Assembly: GCA_022424805.1 (NCBI GenBank)
Contig: JAKMGR010000209.1
Location: 1-12,929, forward strand
Length of the DNA: 12,929 nucleotides
Source: Verrucomicrobiales bacterium
Lineage (GTDB): Bacteria > Verrucomicrobiota > Verrucomicrobiia > Verrucomicrobiales > DEV007
Reading direction: 5' to 3'
A program made the position numbers and the translations under genes. The notes beneath the pieces are model-generated. The model was not told the DNA's origin. It ran no database searches and saw only the letters and a program-made list of their open reading frames with translations. Of the stretch, positions 7,102 through 12,929 are shown piece by piece. Positions within the stretch are counted from its first letter, which is position 1, and every line of letters begins with the position of its first letter.

Positions 7102-7815
7102 TCAGAGTCGCCGAATCTTCACGTTCTTGAACCAGACCAACTGGCCGTGATTCTGGAGCCCGATAAATCCACTTCTCGGCTTGTCCTTGATCGCCTTCTT
7201 GAACTTGTTCGTCGTTCCGTCGGGATTTTTGCCCACTTCTGTCCAGTCGTTCACATCAACATCAAAGGTCTTCACCCCATTGATGTGGCAAACGATATTC
7301 GGTCCGACTGCCTTCAAGGTCAGAGTGTCCCATTCCCCCACAGGATTCGCGGGGTCAGCAAGCGGATCAGCTGCGTCGTAGAATGTTCCGTTCTGCTTTC
7401 GAAGCTCCTTATCTCCGTGCGTTTTCTGAAATCCCTCGTTGTCCATCAGCTGCACTTCGAATCCATTTTGCACATGGTCTGCTTTATCAGCCCGATAGAA
7501 AATGCCACTATTGGCTCCTTCGGAGAGCTTGTAGGAGAGCGAGATTTCAAAATCGGCATATTCCTCTTTCAGCCAGATATCACCCATGCCTCGTGGCTTC
7601 TTCTTTCCGTCTTTCCCTTCGACCTCTTGCATATTGCAGGTCAAAGCACCCTCTTCGTCGGTTTCCCAACTGCCTTCGGGAAAGTCCCACGCGTCGAGAT
7701 TGCTGCCGTCGTAAACTACCGTCCAGTCGGGCCCGGACGTTTCGGTGACTTGCTCTTCAACGCAGCCCGTAAGGAAAACGAAAGGGACAAGGGTGGGGAA
7801 GATGAGTTTTTTCAT
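7102..7815 (-). CDS. DUF1080 (3-keto-disaccharide hydrolase domain) lipoprotein
   Basis: This 237-residue protein has a lipoprotein signal peptide. A Lys-Lys start and hydrophobic core end in FLTGC, with Cys18 as the lipidated residue. One DUF1080/PF06439 domain (concanavalin A-like jelly roll) fills the rest. Visible family features include the W-x-V-x-Y-D-G start (about 32-39), GDIWLKEEYADFEIS, the SGIFYRAD strand, GFEVQLMDNEGF, and the closing GFIGLQNHG plus FKNVKIRRL. Members act on or bind sugars outside the cytoplasm, and some cleave 3-keto-glycosides. The substrate here is unknown. A TTG at 7854 would add 13 residues before the signal peptide and was rejected. The gene starts 35 nt after the OppF-like ATPase on the same strand, so co-transcription is likely. 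Confidence 0.85.
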   Translation of the reverse strand: MKKLIFPTLVPFVFLTGCVEEQVTETSGPDWTVVYDGSNLDAWDFPEGSWETDEEGALTCNMQEVEGKDGKKKPRGMGDIWLKEEYADFEISLSYKLSEGANSGIFYRADKADHVQNGFEVQLMDNEGFQKTHGDKELRKQNGTFYDAADPLADPANPVGEWDTLTLKAVGPNIVCHINGVKTFDVDVNDWTEVGKNPDGTTNKFKKAIKDKPRSGFIGLQNHGQLVWFKNVKIRRL

Positions 7816-7850
7816 TTGAGAGTAAATTGGTTTCGGCGGTAATTTCGCTT

Positions 7851-8657
7851 TCAAGCACCTCCATACGCAATCTTCGGGATCGCAGCGAGGAGCGTTTTCG
7901 CGGTTTCCGATTTCGGCTCTTCAAAAAGCTGATCGGCGCCGCCCACTTCGACGATCTTTCCATCATCCATCACTGCAATACGATCTGCGATATAGCGGAC
8001 CACGGAAAGGTCGTGAGAAATAAAGATCATCGTCAGATCGAGTTCGTCACGCAATTGGCGAAGCAGGTTCAGAATCTGTGACTGGATCGAAACATCTAGC
8101 GCCGAAACGGGTTCGTCAGCGAGAATCAACTTTGGCTCAGGCCCGAGCGCTCGTGCAATCGCGATGCGCTGACGCTGACCGCCGGAAAACTCGTGCGGAT
8201 ATTTCCGGACGTAGCGAGAATCCAGTCCAACTCGCTCCATCAATTGGGAAACCGAAGTTTCGAGAAGCCCACGATCTTCGGCAAGGTTCGGGTGGCGTGT
8301 CAGAATCGCTTCCGCGAGCGTGCTGAACACGGTCATGCGCGGATTCAGTGAGGCATATGGATCCTGGAAGATCATCTGAAAATCACGTCGTCGACGGCGA
8401 ATTTCATGCGGAGGAAGATCAGCAAGCCGCTCCCCTTCTAGTATCACGTTACCTGAAGTGGGCCTCAGCAATTGCATGACGAGCCGGGACAAGGTCGATT
8501 TGCCGCAACCGCTCTCTCCCACGAGTCCCAGGATTTCGCCTTTTTCAATCGACAGGGAGACGCCATCCACCGCACGAACCGTAGTCGGTGTCTTCACGAT
8601 AAAGCCTTCCTTTTTCACAAAGTGCTTCGTCAGTTCCTGGAGTTCGAGATAAGGCAT
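7851..8657 (-). CDS. Oligopeptide/dipeptide-type ABC transporter ATP-binding protein (OppF-like)
   Basis: This 268-residue ATPase belongs to the OppF/DppF group of peptide or nickel importers. Walker A GESGCGKST is at 47-55, Q-loop IFQDPYASLNPR at 96-107, signature FSGGQRQR at 157-164, Walker B LILADEPVSALD at 177-188, and switch His in FISHD at 212-216. ASLNP after the Q-loop is typical of this subfamily. It ends at about the point where many relatives begin the C-terminal cysteine-rich Oligo_HPY extension, which is missing. It follows the OppD-like gene by 36 nt and precedes the DUF1080 lipoprotein. The two ATPases probably form a heterodimer. No permease or binding protein lies nearby, so the substrate cannot be stated. 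Confidence 0.9.
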   Translation of the reverse strand: MPYLELQELTKHFVKKEGFIVKTPTTVRAVDGVSLSIEKGEILGLVGESGCGKSTLSRLVMQLLRPTSGNVILEGERLADLPPHEIRRRRRDFQMIFQDPYASLNPRMTVFSTLAEAILTRHPNLAEDRGLLETSVSQLMERVGLDSRYVRKYPHEFSGGQRQRIAIARALGPEPKLILADEPVSALDVSIQSQILNLLRQLRDELDLTMIFISHDLSVVRYIADRIAVMDDGKIVEVGGADQLFEEPKSETAKTLLAAIPKIAYGGA

Positions 8658-8693
8658 TTCGGCTTGGCCGTGTAAAAAGTCAAAGGCGGTTCG

Positions 8694-9680
8694 TTACTGG
8701 ATTACTGCTTCGAGACAGCCAGGACAATCCTGCACCCAATGTCCGGGTTCGACCTCGGCAAGGTTGGGCCGATGCTCGGCATGGGGAGGATCGCTATCTG
8801 CATTTTCGCAACGAGGAGCAAAAGCGCATCCGGCAATGTCATTCGAAAGATTCGGAGGCAAGCCTGGAATCGTGTATAGGGTCTCACCCTTCGTCTGCAT
8901 CGCCGGAATGGATCGCTGCAGGGCACGGGTATAAGCGTGACGCGGTTTGGTAAAAAGGGTATCAACGCCGGCGCGCTCCACGAAGCGTCCCGCATACATG
9001 ACGTTTACGTAATCGCAGACTTCCGACACCACAGCGAGATCGTGGGTAATGAAAATCACGGCCGTCCCCAGTTCTTCCTGACGTTCTTTGATCAAATTCA
9101 GGACCTGACGCTGGATCGTTACATCCAGTGCCGTCGTAGGCTCATCAGCAATGAGAATTTCCGGGCGCGTAATCAGCGCCATCGCAATCATGACCCGCTG
9201 TCGCATCCCGCCGGAAAACTCGTGGGGATAGCTGTTGATTCGCTTGTGCGGATCAGGAATCCCGACCGCATCGAGTTCGGCGATGGCTCGTTCCAACGCC
9301 TCCGCTTTCGAAGCATCCGTGTGAAGCAGCAAAGGCTCGATCAGTTGCGTCGATATCTTCAAATACGGATTCAGCGAAGTCATTGGGTCCTGAAAAATCA
9401 GGCCAATCCTCTTTCCGCGAACCGAGCGAAGCTCTGTCTCCGAAAGAGAAAGCAGATCAAGATCAGCAAATTTTGCAACACCGCCCTCGATTCGTCCCGG
9501 AGGCTGAGGAATCAATCCCAGCAAGGAATAGCAGGTTACCGATTTTCCCGAACCTGATTCCCCAACGATTCCCACCGTCTGTCCCGCTTTGACGTCGAAT
9601 GAAACGCCGTCCACCGCGCGGACAATTCCGTCGCGAGTGTGGAAGTAGGTTTTAAGATCTTTGACTTCGAGAAGTGCCAT
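8694..9680 (-). CDS. Oligopeptide/dipeptide-type ABC transporter ATP-binding protein (OppD-like)
   Basis: This 328-residue ATPase belongs to the OppD/DppD group and should pair with the OppF-like protein downstream. Walker A GESGSGKS is at 40-47, Q-loop [11 protein letters not shown] at 95-105, signature FSGGMRQR at 155-162, Walker [13 protein letters not shown] at 175-186, and switch His in FITHD at 210-214. The C-terminal Oligo_HPY region has GLPPNL followed by CAFAPRC (Cys285, Cys291) and two late cysteines (Cys319, Cys322). The usual third cysteine a few residues after the RC pair is replaced in ENADSDPPH, so the set is rearranged relative to the common pattern. The ATG has no Shine-Dalgarno site. 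It is the first gene of a three-gene group, and its promoter should lie in 9681-9790. Confidence 0.91.
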   Translation of the reverse strand: MALLEVKDLKTYFHTRDGIVRAVDGVSFDVKAGQTVGIVGESGSGKSVTCYSLLGLIPQPPGRIEGGVAKFADLDLLSLSETELRSVRGKRIGLIFQDPMTSLNPYLKISTQLIEPLLLHTDASKAEALERAIAELDAVGIPDPHKRINSYPHEFSGGMRQRVMIAMALITRPEILIADEPTTALDVTIQRQVLNLIKERQEELGTAVIFITHDLAVVSEVCDYVNVMYAGRFVERAGVDTLFTKPRHAYTRALQRSIPAMQTKGETLYTIPGLPPNLSNDIAGCAFAPRCENADSDPPHAEHRPNLAEVEPGHWVQDCPGCLEAVIQ

Positions 9681-9795
9681 GCGGAATCAGTGCCCGAATC
9701 TACGCGAGAAATCAGCACGGGGGCAAGCGCGGACTTAGTGATAAGCAACGCAATCTTCCAATTGCGCGACTAAAGCCTCCAACTCTTTGCGGACC

Positions 9796-10239
9796 ATGGT
9801 CGCCAACGCATTGGCCTCTCTGACAAATCGGAACAAAAAACAGGAAACATCTGAGGCCGAAGTCGAGTTGGTCCCAGCATCGCAGGACCCACCCCTCGAC
9901 GAGTTCATGAGTCGTCACATCGACAAAATCTTTCTTCGGAAAAATGGACTCATCTTTACCATCCGAACAGAGAAATCGGAACGCACTCCGATTCAGTTGC
10001 GGAATCTGGAAATATCCTTCCCCATGGATGAAGTCATTTCAGAAAAAGACATGCTGCAGGGAATTAGCCGCCGCGTCCCCCACACGGTTAGCCCGGAAGC
10101 CACGCGAGAATTCAAAAACGACACCTGGGGCGAATGGATCAAATCGCCTCCTCCCCAGATGGCAGGATTCATTTTGGAGCGAAAAAACCGAACCCGGACT
10201 GCTCTCAAATCCCCCGCGAAGTTCTATTCCTTTGAGTAG
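9796..10239 (+). CDS. Hypothetical protein, 147 residues
   Basis: I do not recognise this protein. It is soluble, with no signal peptide or membrane helix, and rather charged. A variable start contains NRNKKQETSEAEVE. The more ordered middle begins at HIDKIFLRKNGLIFTIR (about 43-59) and continues with QLRNLEISFPMDEVISEK. The protein ends in a basic segment and KFYSFE. Codon use resembles the neighbours, which supports real coding. The ATG at 9796 was chosen over a TTG at 9787, and neither has a Shine-Dalgarno site. The frame is also open back to 9745, so the true start could be a rarer codon further upstream. It is divergent from the OppD-like gene and converges on the IF-1-like gene with a gap of 27 bases. 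Confidence 0.5.
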   Translation: MVANALASLTNRNKKQETSEAEVELVPASQDPPLDEFMSRHIDKIFLRKNGLIFTIRTEKSERTPIQLRNLEISFPMDEVISEKDMLQGISRRVPHTVSPEATREFKNDTWGEWIKSPPPQMAGFILERKNRTRTALKSPAKFYSFE

Positions 10240-10266
10240 AGAAACTCGACGCAGGCTCAGGGATTT

Positions 10267-10485
10267 TTACACCCACTCCACCACCTTGCATCGACTCATG
10301 TCATACGGGGAGAAGTGCACCTCCACATCGCGCCCAACCGGATCGCCCGGCTCGGGCTTCGATCCCTTTCGCTCCACAATCGCATAGGCGCGATAGCCAT
10401 TGGCCATTTCCACTTCATACAAGCGATCCGCATCATGCACAGCAGTGATACGGCCTCGAGCGAGAATGGGTGGGCGTTCTGTCAT
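10267..10485 (-). CDS. infA: Translation initiation factor IF-1-like protein (divergent paralogue)
   Basis: This is a 72-residue protein, exactly the usual IF-1 length, with one S1-like OB fold. GRITAVHDADRLYEVEMANG (11-30) matches the first strands of IF-1, where the usual form is a Gly-x-Val start followed by F-x-V-x-L-x-N-G. FSPYDMSRCKVV (58-69) matches the typical LSPYDLTRGRI. The segment normally reading HISGKMRKNYIRILPGD is replaced by IVERKGSKPEPGDPVGRD, which removes part of the basic ribosome-contacting loop. It is therefore probably an extra paralogue beside a standard infA elsewhere in the genome. It starts only about 7 bases after a predicted -10 element, so the message may be leaderless. 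The gene lies 60 bp downstream of the secreted protein gene on the same strand. Confidence 0.8.
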   Translation of the reverse strand: MTERPPILARGRITAVHDADRLYEVEMANGYRAYAIVERKGSKPEPGDPVGRDVEVHFSPYDMSRCKVVEWV

Positions 10486-10491
10486 GCAAAA

Positions 10492-10520
10492 ACTAAAAAC
10501 CAATATCCAATATCTGACAA
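10492..10520 (-). promoter_or_regulatory. Candidate sigma-70 promoter of the IF-1-like gene
   Basis: On the minus strand, TTGTCA (10515-10520, five of six consensus bases) is separated by 17 bp from TTTAGT (10492-10497, four of six). The predicted start of transcription falls at or next to the A of the ATG, which implies a leaderless or nearly leaderless message. The spacer contains a tandem seven-base repeat (CCAATAT twice on the + strand, 10500-10513). Confidence 0.4.
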
Positions 10521-10545
10521 CCCGCATCGCCAGGAAGCGGCATCA

Positions 10546-11103
10546 TTACTCATTCGCCGTGATCGAGCGAATCATCTCGTAAATCTGCCTCTCCCTCGCC
10601 TCGCGCACTGGTTTTGTCGTACTTGCCTGAACGAAGTAAAGTCGGTTGCCCGTGTCGAATACCATGAGGTAAAACCTCATCTCGAACTCGTCCCTGCCTT
10701 TTTTCACAACCGCTTCCGCTGTCGTAAAAATAGCAGGCCACTTTTTCTCTCTCGGCCCCTGGACTTGCCCGGTTATTGCTTCGTCCACTTTTTCCACCTC
10801 GAATCTCTGCTCAAAGTTGAGGATCGTAGCGTCGATGATGTCCTGCATCGACCCTCCGATCGCGCCCCCTATTTCCTTAAAAAACGCAGAGGATCGATTG
10901 TCCTGCGTCGCGTAGCCACCAAGAACGTCGCCTGCATTCAAATCTGTTTTCTCCCAGCCAGCGGGAAGCTCAAACACGAGCCGGTCGTCGGCGAGTTTCA
11001 CCTGCAACCCAGCTGTGCAAAATTTGCTGGCAATGAGCATCGCAAGCCCAATCATGACAGCAAAAGTGCCTTGCGCTCTTCCGATCTGTTGCTCTTGTGG
11101 CAT
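10546..11103 (-). CDS. Secreted or membrane-anchored protein of uncertain family (PsbP/DcrB-like fold possible)
   Basis: This 185-residue protein has one hydrophobic N-terminal segment (about 13-31), either a signal peptide or an anchor, so the rest is extracytoplasmic. A compact domain follows. It opens with [16 protein letters not shown] (37-52), contains a Gly/Ala-rich turn near 78-84, and ends with [19 protein letters not shown] and a final helix MIRSI. A strand with LPxGW near the start, and a strand plus helix at the end, recall the DUF1795/DcrB and PsbP-like proteins. This is a resemblance only. The ATG at 11103 is taken, but Met17 at 11055 would give a shorter signal peptide. It is divergent from dapL with 44 bp between start codons. 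Confidence 0.6.
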   Translation of the reverse strand: MPQEQQIGRAQGTFAVMIGLAMLIASKFCTAGLQVKLADDRLVFELPAGWEKTDLNAGDVLGGYATQDNRSSAFFKEIGGAIGGSMQDIIDATILNFEQRFEVEKVDEAITGQVQGPREKKWPAIFTTAEAVVKKGRDEFEMRFYLMVFDTGNRLYFVQASTTKPVREARERQIYEMIRSITANE

Positions 11104-11147
11104 CAGACAATCGTAACAAATTTTTCCAACATCCCAATCCGAAAATC

Positions 11148-12380
11148 ATGGCACGTATCAACGACAATTTCCTCAAGCTGAAGGCCGGTTACCTCTTTCC
11201 CGAAATCGGACGCCGTGTCGGAGCTTACACCGACGCCAATCCCGACGCAGCCACCCGCCTCATCCGCTGTGGCATAGGCGATGTGACGGAACCTCTCCCC
11301 GAAGCCTGCCGCAAGGCGATGCATGACGCCGTCGACGAGCAGGGCGATTCCGCAACTTTCCGCGGCTACGGACCGGAACAGGGCTATGACTTCCTGCGCG
11401 AAGCAATTGTGGAAAATCAATTCGCCGGACTCGGTATTTCGGCCGACGAAGTTTTCGTATCGGACGGCTCCAAGTGCGACACGGGCAACATTCTCGACAT
11501 CTTCGGACCGGGAAACAAAATTGCGATCACCGATCCCGTTTACCCTGTTTATGTCGATACTAACGTCATGATCGGAAACACCGGTAGAGCGGACGAAAAT
11601 GGCGCCTACGATGGCCTTGTCTACCTTCCCTGCACAGCCGAAAACGGATTTGTTCCAGCCATTCCCGAAGAAAAGGTGGATCTCATTTATCTCTGCTACC
11701 CGAACAACCCAACCGGGGCGACAGCAACTCGTAAACAGCTCACTGCATGGGTAGCCTACGCCAAAGAAAACAAGGCGATCATTTTCTACGATGCTGCCTA
11801 CGAGGCATTTATCAAGGAAGACGACGTTCCGCGTTCCATCTACGAAATCGACGGAGCGAAAGAGTGCGCAATCGAGTTTCGCAGCTTTTCGAAAAACGGA
11901 GGCTTCACCGGCACCCGCTGCGCCTACACCGTAATTCCAAAAGAGCTCGTCGGCTACACCGAGGACGGCACCGAGCAAGCCCTTCACCCACTCTGGTCCC
12001 GCCGCCACAGCACCAAGTTCAATGGCGCAAGTTATCCGGTTCAGCGCGGAGCCGCAGCCGTCTTTTCTGAGGAAGGGAAAGCGCAAGTCTCCGCTCTCAT
12101 CGAGGGATACATGGGCAATGCAAAACTTCTTCGCGACGCCTGCTCCGAAATCGGACTCGACGTCTACGGTGGCATCAATGCTCCCTATGTCTGGGTCGGC
12201 TGCCCTGATGGCGTCAGTTCCTGGGACATGTTTGATCGCATGCTCGAACAGGCCCAGGTAGTCATCACTCCTGGTGCCGGTTTCGGTGCCGCCGGCGAGG
12301 GCTACTTCCGTATCTCGGCTTTCAACAGCCGGGAGAATGTCGAGGAAGTCTGCCGCCGAGTTCAGGAGAACTTGGGATAG
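11148..12380 (+). CDS. dapL: LL-diaminopimelate aminotransferase
   Basis: This fold-type I PLP enzyme converts tetrahydrodipicolinate and glutamate to LL-diaminopimelate in one step, feeding lysine and peptidoglycan synthesis and bypassing DapD/DapC/DapE. It has 410 residues, as is normal for DapL. Characteristic features are [13 protein letters not shown] (8-20), the [10 protein letters not shown] block (42-51), [10 protein letters not shown] (71-80), the cofactor-phosphate SDGSKCD (105-111), YPNNPTG (184-190), DAAYEAF (215-221), the Schiff-base Lys249 in [12 protein letters not shown], and Arg388 in YFRIS for the substrate carboxylate. An in-frame TTG at 11097 would add 17 residues that resemble no DapL, so the ATG was chosen. 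It is a single gene divergent from a secreted-protein gene. Confidence 0.95.
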   Translation: MARINDNFLKLKAGYLFPEIGRRVGAYTDANPDAATRLIRCGIGDVTEPLPEACRKAMHDAVDEQGDSATFRGYGPEQGYDFLREAIVENQFAGLGISADEVFVSDGSKCDTGNILDIFGPGNKIAITDPVYPVYVDTNVMIGNTGRADENGAYDGLVYLPCTAENGFVPAIPEEKVDLIYLCYPNNPTGATATRKQLTAWVAYAKENKAIIFYDAAYEAFIKEDDVPRSIYEIDGAKECAIEFRSFSKNGGFTGTRCAYTVIPKELVGYTEDGTEQALHPLWSRRHSTKFNGASYPVQRGAAAVFSEEGKAQVSALIEGYMGNAKLLRDACSEIGLDVYGGINAPYVWVGCPDGVSSWDMFDRMLEQAQVVITPGAGFGAAGEGYFRISAFNSRENVEEVCRRVQENLG

Positions 12381-12474
12381 TCCACATCTTACTGGCCTCC
12401 ACAGCTTCAGCCAAAGAGAGTTGAGTCCGTCACCTGACCCTGCTGGGTCTGTGAGCCTACCCTGTTTGGTCTTC

Positions 12475-12517
12475 CTAAAAAATGAAAAGGGCGGGTGGAA
12501 TAATCCAACCGCCCTTT
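12475..12517 (-). terminator. Strong hairpin with T-tract on the minus strand (possibly bidirectional)
   Basis: Two 14-base arms (12486-12499 and 12504-12517) pair with a single mismatch around a four-base loop. Read on the minus strand the stem is followed by TTTTCATTTTTT, a good intrinsic terminator for the carboxypeptidase gene that ends about 150 bp upstream. On the + strand the stem is followed by C-rich sequence. There it would act on dapL, about 105 bp after its stop, only as a weak terminator or 3' end stabiliser. Confidence 0.65.
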
Positions 12518-12563
12518 CCTCCCCCATCCCCGCATTACCATGGTGTGCCTTTGAAATTTTATG

Positions 12564-12610
12564 CGTCGCTGCAGTTTTCCCGGTTCGGAAAAACGGCAAA
12601 ACAAGCGACG
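12564..12610. other. Two-stem folded element in the dapL-carboxypeptidase gap
   Basis: CGTCGCT (12564-12570) pairs perfectly with AGCGACG (12604-12610). Inside that lies an 8-bp stem (GTTTTCCC with GGAAAAAC, one mismatch or wobble depending on strand) closed by a five-base loop at 12582-12586. The nested fold sits in the gap after both flanking genes, about 57 bp beyond the carboxypeptidase stop. It could be part of a 3' untranslated region or a small RNA. No RNA family is recognised. Confidence 0.3.
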
Positions 12611-12666
12611 GTCATGTGAGATCGACGCACCCCCTCATCGGTCTATGCAAAGAAACATCGAAAAAA

Positions 12667-12929
12667 TCACTGCAAACCCGAATTATTTTCGATAAATAGC
12701 GCGACGTCCCGATTCCATTCGGCGTTCGATTTCTCGATCGTGTACATCATGTGGCCGCCTTGGTAGAAGGTATATTCGATGTTTTCGAAAAGCTTGGGGT
12801 CAACATCGAGATGCGCGAGACTGTGTTTGATACCCGAGTATGGCGTCGCTAAATCTTGGTATCCGCAGTTCACCATGACCTTCAGGGCAGGATTCTCGGC
12901 CATGACCGATGCGAGCTTGGGCAGGACAT
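12667..12929 (-). CDS. S10-family serine carboxypeptidase-like protein, C-terminal end (5' truncated by window)
   Basis: The visible 86 residues run off the window at the 5' side and end in TGA at 12667. They match the C-terminal part of peptidase family S10 alpha/beta hydrolases. NPALKVMVNCGYQDLATPY carries the catalytic Asp (in GYQDLATPY), and YQGGHMMYTIEKS carries the catalytic His. A final helix and the tail IENNSGLQ follow. The nucleophile Ser and any signal peptide lie upstream and cannot be seen. Bacterial members are usually exported and act on peptides from the C-terminus. An internal ATG at 12903 is not the start, because the coding pattern continues upstream (VLPKLASV). The gene is followed by the folded element and terminator in the gap towards dapL. 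Confidence 0.82.
   Translation of the reverse strand, partial: VLPKLASVMAENPALKVMVNCGYQDLATPYSGIKHSLAHLDVDPKLFENIEYTFYQGGHMMYTIEKSNAEWNRDVALFIENNSGLQ

Noticed and set aside
9735..9908. A 57-codon minus-strand frame ending in a helical-looking tail (VRKELEALVAQLEDCVAYH)
   Set aside because: The tail looks coding, but the first half is Ser/Gly/Cys-rich antisense of the 9796 gene, and no family or start signal supports it. It remains the main rival to the + strand reading.
11103..12599. A 498-codon open frame on the minus strand opposite dapL
   Set aside because: It mirrors dapL, whose family motifs and PLP lysine are unmistakable. The antisense product is low in recognisable structure and extends through the terminator hairpin.

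Overview
This is a 12.9 kb stretch of ordinary bacterial chromosome at roughly 50-55% GC, with genes packed on both strands. Most start codons lack a Shine-Dalgarno sequence. The organism is probably a member of the PVC group, most likely Verrucomicrobiota. That is an inference from a DapL-type LL-diaminopimelate aminotransferase, a DUF1080 (3-keto-disaccharide hydrolase) lipoprotein, a Coa1-like membrane protein, an extra IF-1-like protein and the weak use of Shine-Dalgarno sites. No tRNA, rRNA, CRISPR array, insertion sequence or phage gene was seen.

Left part (1-5639): the window opens with the 3' end of a class III adenylate cyclase on the + strand. It converges on, and overlaps by three bases, the end of a minus-strand phosphate-uptake cluster read in the order pstS, pstC, pstA, pstB. 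A good intrinsic terminator lies between pstS and pstC, so the binding protein can be made in excess over the membrane complex. Both permeases carry extra extracytoplasmic sequence between their first two membrane helices: about 350 partly coiled-coil residues in PstC and about 55 in PstA. No phoU follows pstB.

Middle (5640-9680): divergent from pstS are two + strand membrane-protein genes. The first is a Coa1-family protein. The second is a YugP-family (PF04298) protein whose zinc-binding HExxH motif is replaced by QQAGK, so it is probably a pseudopeptidase. They converge on a minus-strand group encoding OppD-like and OppF-like ATPases followed by a DUF1080 lipoprotein. No permease or binding-protein gene for this transporter lies in the window.

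Right part (9681-12929): an unrecognised 147-residue protein (+) converges on a 72-residue IF-1 paralogue (-). The IF-1 paralogue is preceded by a secreted or membrane-anchored protein of uncertain family (-). Divergent from that is dapL (+), the one-step aminotransferase of the diaminopimelate/lysine pathway. A gap of about 285 bp with strong hairpins separates dapL from the 3' end of a minus-strand S10-type serine carboxypeptidase cut by the window edge. No gene-free gap exceeds 300 bases. The two largest are 5640-5917, which holds the control region between pstS and the Coa1 gene, and 12381-12666, which holds a terminator-like hairpin and a second folded element.
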